Positions 1-11,645 of a stretch of DNA of 64,000 bases are shown piece by piece (positions within the stretch are counted from its first letter, which is position 1; every line of letters starts with the position of its first letter). The notes beneath the pieces are model-generated. The model was not told the DNA's origin. It made no database searches and saw nothing but the letters and a program-made list of their open reading frames with translations. The stretch comes from Thraustochytrium sp. TN22 (taxonomy: Eukaryota > Sar > Bigyra > Thraustochytrida > Thraustochytriidae): the NCBI GenBank assembly GCA_013306675.1, contig JABLUY010000109.1, forward strand, positions 1 through 64,000. Direction: 5' to 3'. The translations under genes were made by a program, and so were the position numbers.

Positions 1-984
1 TGCGGCGACCAAAGCACTTCCGCGCGGCGCGGCGCGGCGGCGCGGCGGCGGCGCGCGGCCGGGCGGCGCGAGGCCGCGCTCGGGTACGCGAGAGGCCAGG
101 CCTGCGCCGGCCGGCTCGGCAGTTCGAGCTCGGACGGCGCGACGAGGGATGCCGGGCCCTGGTGGCGGAACCGAGGCCGCGGCGCCGCGCTTGCCAGAGC
201 TTTGACGGGCCTTGCGGAGCTTGAAGCGCCGCGGCAGCGTCGCGGCGCGGGGAATGTCCCGCGCGGGAGCGGCCAGCAGCGGCCAGCAGGACGCAGGGCA
301 CCGCCAGCGCCAGCTCAGCGAGTCGCGCGAGTCCGAGCCCGGGTCGTGGCGGTGCGGAGGGCCCGCCGGCACGGCGCTCACAGTCAGGCCCAGCTGCCGA
401 TGCCGTGCAGCCTGCCAGTGCCTGCCGGCCGGGCGGACGCGGCCGGGCGCCGGGCCGCGGCGGCGGTGCCGGTGGGCACACCGTAGTCCGTGAAAGCTTG
501 CGCGGACTACATGACATTGTCATCACTGGTCGGTCACTGACAGACGCAGGCGCGGCCTGCCGGGCCCGGCCACAGGCGGAGACTTCTCCGGCCTGCCCAA
601 GGTGAACCCGCACAAGTACTAGGCCTACGAGCAGTGCGGCGCTACGGCCTCGGCGCCCTCTGCCAGTGCAGTGCGACTGCGTGCGACTGCGCTGTCAGTG
701 CCGAGTGCCCAGCCTGCCAGTGACAGTGAGGTCCGGGTGGGCGCTGATTCTTGATTCTTGCGGCGCACCGGGTTTGCGGTTCCACCTGCTCCACTGGACG
801 GTGAGCGGCTGATTCTTGATCCTTGCGGCGCACCGGGTTTGCGGTTCCACCTGACGGTCTCTCCGGCGGTGCAGTCACTGCAGTGCGGGTGCGTGCGGTT
901 CCCGCGGGCAGGCCGTGCCGCGGCCAGCCCAGGTACAAACCCGCAACTATTGGTTGGGTGGAATCGCAAATTGTCTTGCTCTGT
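1..984. other. upstream intergenic region, no gene recognised
   Basis: Very GC-rich DNA whose open frames are Arg/Ala/Pro-rich and overlap in several frames, as expected from base composition alone. No family is recognisable. It probably holds the promoter and 5' leader of the LRR gene that starts at 985. It contains a two-copy direct repeat (743-853, listed separately) and short clusters of CAGTG/CACTG words around 520-545 and 704-727. Part of a gene lying left of the window could be present but cannot be supported. Confidence 0.5.
743..853 (+). repeat. two-copy tandem direct repeat, 65 bp period
   Basis: Bases 743-788 and 808-853 are the same 46 bp word (starting GCTGATTCTTGAT) with one mismatch, separated by 19 bp. 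Both copies lie upstream of the LRR gene and outside any supported coding sequence. Their near identity suggests a recent local duplication. Confidence 0.85.
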
Positions 985-3900
985 ATGATGAGGATGCACC
1001 GCGTGGCGCTCGTGGCCGCCTTGTTGGTCTCCGTCTCCGTGGCAACGGGCTGCACGGCCAACAGTAATGGGCTTGTACTCCAGATTTGGAACTGCGCTGG
1101 CGCCGAGCCTGATCTTACCGCCTACGGGACGGCATTTACGACGCTGTAAGTGATCGGCAAGAGGTCGACAGCATCTCAAAATGTAGTACTTACACATGCG
1201 CCACTCCGCTCGCAGCGACCTGTCACGCGACAGTCTGCTCGCTTTACCCAGCAGCATCTCCGCTTTCACCGCCCTCCGCATCCTGTAAGCTGCACTTGCC
1301 ATTGCACGTGTTCCTGAGCTTGGCGCTGACACGGCGAGCAGGCAACTGGACCGCAACCAGCTGTCATCCCTGCCCGAGAGCATCACAGCGCTCGACAAGC
1401 TCGAGTCCCTGTACGTTTCGAGCCCCTGGCAGCAAAGCAGCCAGCCAGCGTCATGTTATTAACTTTACTCTGTGAGCGATGGATGCGCAGCTTCCTGAAC
1501 AACAATCTCTTCACCTCGCTGCCCAGCACCTTGACAGAGCTGCCGAGTCTCACAGCCCTGTAAGCCAACGCACACATCTGCTCTCGCAAGACCATGCCGG
1601 CCTCACGCAGCCAAAAAAAACACGCAGGTATGCGAACTATAACGAGCTCACCTCGCTCCCCGAGAACATTGAAGATCTCAGTGGGCTCTCTGCTCTGTGC
1701 GTCCACCGTGTCTGTTTCCGTGTCCTTTGTGATGGCCGTCCCGAAAAACTGACAACGCCGCACCTGCGGTGTGGCCCGGGGTAGATACGTCTTCAGCAAC
1801 AACCTCCCCTCGCTCCCGCTGTCCCTGACCAAGCTGCAGTCGCTCTCCGCCTTCTATTGCGACCAGGAAGACCTCGTGGGCTGCCAGCCCGACATGTCGT
1901 TTGTGGACAACATCGACACCTGGGACTTTGAAACCTGCAACCCGACCGCTGCCCCCACGAGCGCTCCGACTGGGTTCTTCTCGAGTATGCTGTGCCCCGC
2001 ATGCGCAGCAGAAGACTGCTGCGAGCCGCACGAGGAGGTGCTGAAAACCAAGGACGACTACACATATGTGCCGCTCGCACCGGGGGACAAGTTTGGCCCG
2101 GACAGCGATGGCCAGACCTACGACCTCATCTTGATCGAGATGATCGGTAACGTGGACTACAACCGCCGCTTCTTGGGAGCACCCAACGTGGACCTGACGC
2201 ACATGAGTGTCATTCCGCTCGAGAACGGCGCCGTTCCACCGAACCTCAACTGTTCCAAAAGCAAGGCCGTGCTTTACTCCGCCGAGGCTGAGGCCACGTA
2301 CACGGTCGCTCTCCAGACAGACCCGGGCAGCGGCTGCGTCGTCAACTGGAACGGCACCTTCGCCGACGTCACGGAGTACCAGCAGGACGACTTCGTCCTG
2401 CTCTACCTACTCGAGGACCTCATGACCACGCCGGGCGAGGTCGTCATCTACCCCGACTACGCTCGCATCGTGACGCGCGATGAGATCGAACAGCCCAACT
2501 TCATCGTCCTCGACTTTCGCGCCGTCCAAAATCAGGAAGACGGCCGCTTGGATATTCTCGTGGCGCTCGCAAAGAACACCTACACCGAGCCAGCCTGCGG
2601 CTTTCCCGCCGACATCACGCTGTACATCAGTGACGGCTGCGCGGAGGTCCTGCTCCAGTCGGCGACCGCAGAGGGCGAGTATCTGCTCAGTATTGGCGCG
2701 ACGCAGCTGGCGGCCACCTTGGATGAGTGCGTCACGGACGGGGGGCGCATCCTGGAGACAGGCACTGCAATCCAATACACGGTAGACTCTACCTTTGCGT
2801 TCTCCCTCCCGGATGGGTGTCAAGTAGCCGAAAAGCCGGAGCCAACCGTGTCGGAAGCACAGACCGCCTTGGAGTTCTTCGCGCTCCTGGAGAAAGACCT
2901 CACAGCTGCTGAAGAGGAAAGCGTGACCCAGCTGGTCATGCTCGCGCGCGACTACAGCCTCGTGCCCTGCGATGACCGCATCGTACCCATGGGCCGGCTG
3001 GTACTCTCCTTGTCCATGATGTCGAGCTTCACGCCCGAATCTGTGGAACTCCTGGCCGGCGCAACGATGGGCGACGTCCCGCTGGAGCTGGAGGGCGAGC
3101 CGTCCTGCGGCCGCGTCGAGAGCGTCTACATCTGCGAGGTGTCAATGCGAACGACCGAGTGTCTGCTCATGGAGGAGCCCGGAAACGAGACCTGCGCTTT
3201 CAGCGCGCTGCAGCCCTTTTACGTGCGTGGGGTCTTCGCGTACAGCGGATACTCGGAGACATCCTCGCTCAAGGACCCGACACTGGCCAACAACAAGATC
3301 TTCGAGGAGGACTGCCCGAGCGTTGCAACGCAGGAGATCGTTACTGGCATCTACCCAGTCGTACTGGACATCCTGGGCGCCGATGGAGCGTCGGGCGACT
3401 ACAACCTCAACAACCCTTTGCAAGCCAGGCTGTCCTTTGAGACACTCGGCAACGACGCGGCTGTCACGCTCCGCATCCTGGAGGTCTACGTGACCATGGA
3501 GGAGGGCGCTTACGCGCGATCCTTCTCGGTGCAGTCCAAAACCATGGAGATGGCCAACTCGCGCTCCCCATACTATCGCGACGGCCATTTTTGTCGCTTC
3601 AGCGAAGACGGGGCAGTCGACACCTGCGTGCCGTTTTATTCTGCCTCCCGCACCAACGCGTACGTGAGCGCGAACGGGGCTCTCTTCGGTGTCGCGAACA
3701 GAGGCTACGCGGCCTGCCAGGCGAGCGATGAACGCGCGGAGGACAGCTTCTTCTTCACCGGCAACGAGTGGGTCTTTTCGGGCTGGACCGGCGAGGTCTC
3801 TGACATGACCTTTGTCGTCACGGCCGTCGTAGACACCTGCGACACGCCCATGACCAACAACAGGCGCCGCCACGCGCTGGATGTGGGCAGCGACGTGCTC

Positions 3901-4155
3901 CAGGTTGTCACGCAGGTGATCTCGATCACCATTGTCCGCGCCGAAACGGATGAGGATGCACATGAGAAAACCTCAGCTCCAGCAGCTCCAGCGCAAGGCA
4001 TGAGCCCAGCGATGGCTGGGGGCATTGCTTCAGGCTGCGTCGCAGCGCTGGCGATCGTGGCGGCAGGATACGTACTTCACCGCCGCCGCCACCTTCTCGC
4101 CCGCTCGCACGCCGCAGGCGGCGCTGTCGTCGTCGCAGACGACCACGTCGCGTAA
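985..4155 (+). CDS. LRR-containing type I membrane protein, six exons
   Basis: Predicted surface receptor or adhesion-like protein of about 935 residues. Exons: 985-1145, 1216-1284, 1342-1410, 1491-1559, 1628-1696, 1785-4155. The first ATG-initiated exon starts with a signal peptide (MMRMHRVALVAALLVSVSVA, then GC). Exons 2-5 are each exactly 69 bp and each encodes one 23-residue leucine-rich repeat; all five introns are phase 2 and cut the same conserved Leu codon. The last exon carries a sixth LRR-like unit, a short cysteine-containing cap (about residues 160-180), a large ectodomain of about 700 residues with scattered cysteines that matches no family I recognise, one transmembrane helix (AGGIASGCVAALAIVAAGY) and a short basic cytoplasmic tail. 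There is no kinase domain. Donors are GTAAGT, GTAAGC, GTACGT and GTGCGT; branch-like CTGAC/TTAAC words precede the acceptors. The ligand is unknown. Confidence 0.85.
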
Positions 4156-4214
4156 ATCTCCTTTTCAAGCGTTGCTGTTCTTCTTTCTTTTCCTTCAAGA
4201 TTCGCCAGGTGACA

Positions 4215-4241
4215 TCCGAGTCCGAGTCCGAGTCGAGCTCT
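4215..4241 (+). repeat. short GAGTCC hexanucleotide tract
   Basis: About four units of the hexamer GAGTCC/CCGAGT lie in the 109 bp gap between the convergent LRR and ROCO stop codons. The same hexamer forms the large array at 51254-51570, so this unit recurs in the genome. It is noncoding here. Confidence 0.7.
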
Positions 4242-4264
4242 TCTTTTTGGTGTTGTTTTAGTTT

Positions 4265-7200
4265 TCAGAAAAAGCACTTCTTGATCAGGTCCGCGTAGAA
4301 GGCGTTCTGCTCAAAGAACGAACGGCGCACGGGGATGGAGTCCTCATGGTGCGTGACAGCATCGAGGAAGAACCTGGGCGCGGAACGGATGTAGGCGCTC
4401 CAGGGCGCGAAGGTGGGCCGCAGGACGTCAGACTCGTGCACAAGGACGACCCTCTTGGCGGCACGAACGGCAACGCGGAGCTCGGCGCGCGCGGCGCGGC
4501 TCGCAAAGACTTTCGAGGTGAGCAGGAGCACGAAGACGCGCGCACGGCGCACCGCGTCGATGGCGCCGCGGTTGTCAGCGCCCGAGGCAGAGACGGTAAC
4601 CGTGAGGCCGCGCCGCTGCAGCTTGCGTTGCAGGTCGAGAGCGAGCTCCTTGCCCGTTGCGCGCTCGTGACAGAGGAAGATGTGGGCCGTCTCGTCGGCA
4701 CCCAGGGCGGGCAACGCGATCTGCACCACCTCCAAGTCCTCGTCGGCGTCGTCCTCGAGGCTCCTGCCCGCGGCGTCGGCGAAGAAGTCGTCGAACTCGC
4801 TCAGGGGCACACGGCCTACCTTGGGCGGCCGCACAGCCTTGACCAGCTTGGTCGTGTTGGGCTTCCAAGCCCGGCGAGCCTTGACGTAGGGCACGGCGGC
4901 GCCCGAGGTCGGGCTGACGAGCGTCAGATCCCAGGGGAGCCGGGGAAAGACCATCTCGCGCAGCTTGCGGAACATCGAGACAACAGTCTTCATGACGAGC
5001 AACGGGCGCTCGGCGTCGGCAGCCACCGTGACTCGCAGTAGGTCGCCCTCGACCTTGAGCAGAAAGCGGTCGGCCCCGAACGCGAGGAGAGCTGCGTCGC
5101 GGCGCACCTGCGGCGCAACGTCGTCCTCGTCGCCCAAGTGCGAGGCGTACTGCGCCACCTGGGCCACGAGGCGATGGAAGACGCCCATGGGCAAAAAGAG
5201 TTGGGAGAAGTCCAGCTCGCACGCGAGGTGGGGCTCGAAGCCGCCCAGGCGCAGGTCCGTCTCCGACGTCTCTGTCAGGAGCGCAGACACGAGGAAGTCA
5301 TCATCGGGCTGGTCGCCGTCGCCTCCCGAGGTCCAGCGCCAGCGGCAGAGGAGGAGATTCTCCTCCATGAACGCCAGCAGGAAGTCAACCTCCTCGTCGT
5401 GCCAGAGCCAGGAGAGCAACGCGCGGGATGCGAGCGCCTTACGGCGCAGCCGCCGGAAGTCGGCGCGCAAGTCGGCGGCCTCGTGCGCGAGCTCCGCGAG
5501 CGTCGCACCCGTGTGGATGTCAGCCGCAATAACGCGTGCCAGCTTGTCGATGAGCCACTGCGGATCCAGCACGACGACCCGCGCCAGGTCCTCGGTAGCA
5601 CGCAGGTGCACAACGACGCCCAGCCCATGAAAAAAGCGCAACATGGCATCCACGTCGTCTTGCGGGCGCCCGTAGGTCGCGGCCATCTCCACGACGCTCT
5701 CGTACAACGCGAAGGGCTCACCGCTCGACACAAGATCCTCGCAGAGCTTGAGCCAGGCCAGCGGCACGAGACTGCGAACGTACGGCTGTTCGCTGGCCGT
5801 GGCATGAATTGCCTCGCGTAGGTACCTGGCACGATCCTTGTTGGCGATGTTGTTCGCCACGGGGAAGAACACCTCGCGCTTGCGGCCGATCGGGGTCACC
5901 AGGTTCACCGGGAAGTCCTTGCTCAGATGCTTGCGAAGCACGCGGTCCACAGCCTGAACATCCTGCACCTGGTCCAAAAAGGTACCCACAAGGAGCACGG
6001 GGGCCTCCGGCGCGTGCAGCCGGATGCTGTTGAGCCAGAAGCGCAGGTACTCCACGCCGCGAGCGCGCGTCGTGCCCTCGTGCAGCTCACGCATGTCAAA
6101 GACCACCACGTAGATACCCTTGTCGGTGAGGAAGATGTGGTGCAGCGCGTAAAAGACGTCCTGGCCACCGTAGTCCCAGATGGTGAAGCTCACGTCCTGG
6201 GGGGGGGGCGGCGCGCCAACGAAGAGCATGGCCTCCTCCTCGGTCGTCACCTTGAAGCGGCGAATGGCCTCCGACTCCTCCATGAGTGGCGCCACCGCGA
6301 GGCCTTCCTCGAGGTCCTCTTCGCCGTCCTCCTCCTCGTACACCTCGGCGAGGGCCAACGCCGAGGCCGAGGCCGAGGCCGAGGCCGAGGCCGGCGCCGG
6401 GGCGCCCGCCTTGGAAGGCGCAGCGGAGGCCTTGGCCACCTCAAATGCCTTGGCGGCCTCGTCCATCTCGTCTGCGGGCGCAAGCTTTGCAGATGCAATC
6501 TTCGCGGAGACTTTCCCCAGCGAGGTGCGGAAGGCGCCGGAGACGCGCCGTACGAGTTGCATCTTCTTGCTCGCGTCCTCGGCGTCCTCCACTGCTGGCT
6601 GTAGCCGCGACTGCGCGGCTTTGCGCAGCTGCGCCTCGAACTCGCCTCGATCAGAGTCCAGCACCTCCCACTTTTGCGCGCGCGTCCGCTTCACATCCGC
6701 GACCACGGTCGACACGTGCTCAGCCACCGGCTCTTGCCCAAGAAGTGAGCGCACCACGGACGACTTGCCGGCCTCGCCCTGGCCCACCACCATGAGCTTG
6801 ACCCGGCCCCACGGCAGCTCATCCTGGCCCTCAATCGCGTCCATCATCGCGTCCTGCCACTGCCCGCGCGCGCGCACGTTGCGGGCGAGGGACCCGCGAA
6901 TGCTTTGCTCAGCAAGGTTGCTCCCGGTTTCGTTGTACTCCAGGCTAGATGTCGCCTTCTCCGTCAGCTCGACGCACCGCCAGGAGCGTGAAAGGCGAGC
7001 TTGAACAGCAAACGTACTATAGTCTGGTGAGCGTTACGTTGAAAATCAGCGCGTCCGCGAGCGCCTGAATGCCAGTTTTACCAATGTCGCACCGGTACAT
7101 TCTGTGGCTCGCCATGCCACTCACGTCAGTCAGCTGGGATGCAAGAATGCAAGGGTGTCCCTGGGCCAAAGAGAAACGCACTCCAGTTCGGCGAGAAGAG

Positions 7201-8670
7201 ACTTGTTCTTCAGACCGCGCGCAATGTCCAAGGCGGTATCAGGACCGAGCGGGTTGTGGTTCAGACTGTTACCGCCCATCGCCGCCGTCGCTCCCCGTTC
7301 GTCAGCATGAGCGCGAAGTGCAGCATCCCACACACGACTCACCACAGCTCCCGGAGGACCTTGTTCTTCATGAGCGCGTCGCCAAAAAGAGAGGGACCGG
7401 AGATTCCGTTGCTTGCAAGGCTAGGGTCGCGAGCAGTTAGCAAAAAATGCGCCAAACAAACGGTGTAAGCTTGGCAAGTGGACTCACGAGAGGACCACGA
7501 GCGACTCGTTCATCATGAGCGCCTCCGCAAAGGCGTCTGCGCTAGCTCTGATCTGGTTGCCATCGAGACTGCGCGGTTTGGGGAAAAGACACGTCAGGCG
7601 GGCCGAGAGTGGTTGCTTGCGCGCTTGCTGCTTGCCTTCAAGAGACCTACATGAGAGTCTCCAACGTCTCGTTCGTCCGCAAAGCGGAAGCTAGCTTGCC
7701 CCCGCCAAGCTCGCTAATCGAGTTGTAGGCGAGACTGACATCATTGACGCATACGACGTCCTTCTGTTAGCCGGCATTCCTTCCGTCCGTGTCGATCGGT
7801 TGGTCTCACCTACTTGAGATAGACGAGCGCCATGCTGTCCTGAAGGGCGTCCGCCAGTGCTTCTGCGCCTGCGTCGCCTAGCTCGCCTTTCATGAGCCTG
7901 TGTACGTGAAGCGACAAAAGTAAGCGCGACGCTCAAGCGGGACCTGTGCGCGGCGACACGCAAAGAACGCACGTAAGCTTGGAGAGCGAGGCTGTCACCG
8001 TCACCAGGTTGGCGAGCGCCCGCGCGCCGTCGTCGCCGACGCTGTTGTCGCTCAGGCTGCTCGCCAGGGCGCGTGCGTGTGCGTGAGTCACCTGCCGAGG
8101 GGTTGATAGCGCGAGCGAGCATCCTAAGGAAACGTACTCCAGCTGAGCAATGACTCCCCCCTTCTCCAGCGCCGCTACGATAGCCTCCACTTTCTCGGGC
8201 CCACAATAGCTCGACAGGATGCTGCAGTCTCTGACCGGTGAGCTTGCATTCGATCCCGGCCGTACCCTCCGTCGCGCTTGCGCTTCGACGTACCTGACCT
8301 TGGTGAGAGACTTGCACAGCCCGAGGGATTCAATCAACTCAGGCATGAGGAGAGCTGCGCGGCCGACGAGACTGACGGTTGTCAGCGTCTCGCTCTCAGA
8401 CAGAGCCCTGGCCAACCTTTCCTGGAGGGCGTGGAAGCGTGCGTCGAGCGGGCCAAGTTCAACCTGATTCGAGAGGCTGCGAGTCACGGTGTCTAGCTAG
8501 TTAGCGAGCGAGCGAGCGAGTGAGCGCGGCAGCGACCTGGCCGGACACCTCCGCGAGGAGTAACAGCAAGGCAGCGTCGCGTGTTGGAGGGGGGGTACCT
8601 ACTTGAGGACCGTCGCGCCGGCCTCCACGTCCTCAACGAGCGCCTCAAGGTCGCGCTCTGCAGCCTCCAT
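4265..8670 (-). CDS. ROCO-family LRR-ROC-COR-TIR protein, eleven exons
   Basis: Predicted signalling GTPase of about 1197 residues. Exons in reading order: 8670-8603, 8476-8294, 8221-8138, 8056-7973, 7897-7814, 7734-7651, 7568-7488, 7420-7343, 7265-7182, 7101-7018, 6944-4265. Exons 3-10 are 84, 84, 84, 84, 81, 78, 84 and 84 bp and encode one RI-type leucine-rich repeat of 26-28 residues each; all ten introns are phase 2. The last exon holds the Roc GTPase (P-loop GQGEAGKSS at about residue 360, switch DYGGQD, base-binding-like GTFLDQ), the COR dimerisation domain (about 600-850) and a C-terminal TIR domain (from AHIFLCHERATGKE, about 1060, to the end). A low-complexity Ala/Ser and acidic insert interrupts the Roc domain between P-loop and switch. 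There is no kinase domain. A glutamate in AELRVAV sits where the catalytic Glu of NADase TIR domains lies; activity is inference. The start is the only ATG that opens exon 1. Confidence 0.88.
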
Positions 8671-8734
8671 CGTGGTGGCGCGCTCTGTGCGCGCTCACAG
8701 CCAGCGCGCCGCGCCGCGCCGCGCCACGCCACGC

Positions 8735-8778
8735 CAGGGCAGGGCAGGGCAGGGCAGGACAGGGCAGGGCAGGGCAGG
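8735..8778 (+). repeat. GGCAG pentanucleotide minisatellite
   Basis: Eight to nine units of AGGGC/GGCAG with one AGGAC variant, directly after a run of GCCGC/CCACG words. It lies just upstream of the start of the ROCO gene on the opposite strand and is noncoding. Confidence 0.85.
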
Positions 8779-10075
8779 CCGACCGGGTTGCTCGCTCGCG
8801 TTTCGCGCGGGCCTTTGGTGTTTGCTGGCGGTATAGCGCCCAGCGGCCGCCCTGCCGCGCTACGCTTTTTTGAGCGCGCGCCCCGGACCGGCCCAGAGAC
8901 CTTCAAGTTGAGAGGGCTTGAGCGACAGTGTGGCACTGGCAGTGCCAGCGAGCGTTATTCACTGTGACAGTCAGCGTATTTCAATGGTTCCGCCGGTACC
9001 AGCACCGCACGGGCGTTCCGCCGGTTCCCCGTTTCCCTTCCAGCATCCGAGAGTCAAATCCCTGTCGCTTGCACATGGTCTTCACTGAGAGGGCTAAAAA
9101 AAAAGACTACCTGCTCACGCAAGGATGGGGCAAGGATGGGGCCGCTTCCAGTGACAGCGGCCATGGCGGCAAAGACGCACAAATGCTGTGGCGCTTCGAA
9201 GATTGAGCGCCCGTTTCGACCTTACCAGGCCAATTAGAATTAGAGAAGCGCGACGTCACGGTGGCCGCGGCGCATGTGGTGCAAGCTTACACTTAGCAGA
9301 TCGTGCCTGCGCAGCTCCGCTGTAGGGAGCCAACTTGCCAAGCCACTGCTATGATTTGTAGCCGCGGGGCGCTGCGGGCGCGAAGTGTTGGGGCTGAGGC
9401 CAGCGCCGCAGCGCCGCAGCGCAAAAGGGCAAACGTGATCACAAGGAGCCAGCTTTGCAGTGATGTTCAATGCGTTGAACGAAAAAATGACGTGGTGTTC
9501 AGTTGTTGGGCGACGAGAGAAAAGTCGGCTTCTGGCAACATGAGCACAGCTTTGTGCATGATGTACGGCGAGTGACAGGGAGGATGGCAATCGAGCGGAT
9601 GGAGGCGTTGAAACTGGCTGACACAGGAAGCTACACGAGCGATGGCGATGTCCATTTTCTGGACAAGGTGATGTCCTGAACCATGGAGGAGACGAGCTGG
9701 TCGGGCTCCTCCGCATGGCTTTGATGGCCATTTGGGGCTGCGCCAAGATCGCTCACCTCTTCCCTTGCACTGCATGCAACGCACTCCTCCTTCCTGGTCA
9801 CTGCCGACATGAGAACATTGACAAGCAAACATGGGGTCGACGGAGGTAAGGGAGAATGCCAAGAGGCCTCGCCTCGCGGTGCCCCAGATCCTCTGGCATC
9901 GTCGGTCGTTCTGCCTGCCAGTGGTGTGTTTGAGCACGTCGGCAACGTTCCGGAATGCGCTCGACTCGATGAACCCGCCGCCGAGCCCTCGCTAGCTGTC
10001 GTAGCGGCGCCATGCCATGCGTAGCGTCCAGGTCCGTGTTTGTGAGTCCACAAGGTGGCAATGGCAAGTGGTAAG

Positions 10076-10099
10076 CGGCATGACATGACATGACATGAC
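10076..10099 (+). repeat. ATGAC pentanucleotide tract
   Basis: Four to five tandem ATGAC units about 200 bp upstream of the DSCC1 start. Simple repeat, noncoding. Confidence 0.85.
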
Positions 10100-10299
10100 C
10101 GTCAGGAGTACGCGGAGCACACGGTCGCGGCGGACCTAACGACGGCCGCAGCCTGGCCGCTGAGTGAGCGGCGCGGCGGCGGTCGCGGCGGCAAGAGAGC
10201 TGACAGGCAATCAAACAGTCAAACGAGGCGAGCGCCAACGGAGCCAGGCTAGCGAAGCAGGAGCGGCGGCAGGAGCGGCGGCGGCGACCGCGCGTGGCG

Positions 10300-11518
10300 A
10301 TGGCGGGGCCCTTGCAGCGGGCGTGCGCGCTGGAGTTCGCGGCGGACTTCTCGCTGGACCGGTACAAGCTGCTGGAGCTGCCGCCGGAGCTGGACGCGGC
10401 GCTGGCGACGGAGGGCGCGGCTGAGACCGCGGCGGCCTGGGTCATCAAGGGTGGGCGCGGCGCGGGCGCACAGGCGCGCAGCGCGACGCTGTGCACGGCC
10501 ACGGCCACGTACCTGATGCGCAAGGCGGAGTCCAGCAACACGCACCTGTTGCTGCCGCCCGGCGACCCGTGCAAAGTGGTGAGCGGGCAGGTGGACCACA
10601 TGTACGAGCTGGTGCGCGTGGCGCCGCGACTGGGCGCCATGGCGCGTCTGCTGCAGGAGCGCGCGCTGTCCGAAGAGGCGTGCGGGCTGCGCACGGCCGA
10701 CGTTGAGGCGGACCCGGAGTGCATGGCGGGGCTGGGGTGGCGATTCGACGAGCTGGAGCGCCACCTGCAGGCGAGTGCGGAGGAGATTCGCGCCGAGCTG
10801 CGCCGCCTTGGCGCCTTTGAGGTGCATGGACGCTACATGACTGTGGCACGGGCGCTCGAGGAGGACGTGCTGGCGGACTGCGTGGCGGTAGTCGTGGAGC
10901 ACGGCATGGAGAGCTCGGTAGGTGATGGTTGATGAATGATCCGCTCTTCCGGACAGCGGTCGGCGAGGTACAGTACAGGGCGACTGACGAAGGGGAAATG
11001 CTCAGAGCGTGGACCTTGCGCGTGTAACGGAGGCGCTGCGCCACATGTACGGGGACTTTGTCATTCTGCGTGTTTTGGAGCGCTACAGCTCGGCGGCGCC
11101 GGCGACCGCTGCTGTGGCGCTCAACGGCCCGCGCGTAGCCCGATTTTGCGCCGAGCGGATGCTGCGAAACGTGTCGGGTCCGCTGGCGGAGGCGGACTTC
11201 CGCCAGAGCTGGGAGCTGACCCTGCCCAAGGGCGTGGCGGCGGACGAGACGGTGCTGCGCGGCGTGGCGCTCGTGGTCGAGGAGGGCGCTGGGCGCCGCG
11301 CGTACCGGTACTTTCCGGCGTCCGGGCTGCCGACCGACGCCAAGGCGTGTTTTGGCTCGCTCTTTGCGCTGCGAAAGCAGTGGTCGCTCGCAGACTTGGA
11401 GCCGTACATTGAGCACTTGGTCGGGCCCAACTGCAAGCAGGCGGACCTGCTGCGCCGTTTCACGCGGTCCGTGCGCGTGTCGCTTGAGTCCGAGGAGCGC
11501 GTGCTGACAGCGCGATGA
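10300..11518 (+). CDS. DSCC1: sister chromatid cohesion protein DCC1
   Basis: Subunit of the alternative clamp loader Ctf18-RFC (with CTF8), which loads PCNA and supports chromatid cohesion in the nucleus. Two exons: 10300-10917 and 11006-11518, joined by an 88 bp phase-0 intron with donor GTAGGT, branch-like CTGAC and acceptor CTCAG; about 376 residues, close to the human protein. Seen in the sequence: the N-terminal family segment ending ESSNTHLLLP, a winged-helix-like segment with QASAEEIRAEL followed by GRYM, and a C-terminal part matching the human order, with FGSLFALRKQW and DLEPYIEHL near the end. The first ATG is at 10300; a GTG two codons upstream is not needed. The 3' end converges on CRYZL1 with only 127 bp between them. 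Confidence 0.92.
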
Positions 11519-11582
11519 TGTCTCTCTCTCTGCTCTCTCTCTCTCTCTCTCTCTCTCTCTGCGCGCGCGTGTGTGTGTGTAG
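11519..11582 (+). repeat. CT/GT microsatellite
   Basis: A run of about 20 CT units followed by GCGCGCGTGTGTGTGT, immediately after the DSCC1 stop codon and inside the 127 bp gap between two convergent genes. On the minus strand it reads as a GA tract after the CRYZL1 stop. Confidence 0.9.
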
Positions 11583-11645
11583 TAGTAGCCTTGCTAACTT
11601 TATGAAAACCGACCGAGAATGGACGTTTTGGAGGAGAAACACAAC

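Larger units (their letters stand above)
8671..10299. other. intergenic region between divergent ROCO and DSCC1
   Basis: A 1.6 kb spacer between two divergently transcribed genes, presumably holding both promoters. It contains a GGCAG-type minisatellite (8735-8778) and an ATGAC tract (10076-10099). Several open frames of 70-170 codons exist on both strands, but they overlap one another, are Arg/Ser/Ala/Pro-rich and resemble no family I know. I see no tRNA-like or other structured RNA signal. Confidence 0.5.

Noticed and set aside
202-605. Overlapping open frames of 66-94 codons in the first 600 bp
   Set aside because: They overlap in several frames, are Arg/Ala/Pro-rich and match no family; expected by chance at this GC content.
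9240-9746. 168-codon minus-strand frame between the ROCO and DSCC1 genes
   Set aside because: No recognisable motif, biased composition and competing frames on the other strand; no splice partner seen.
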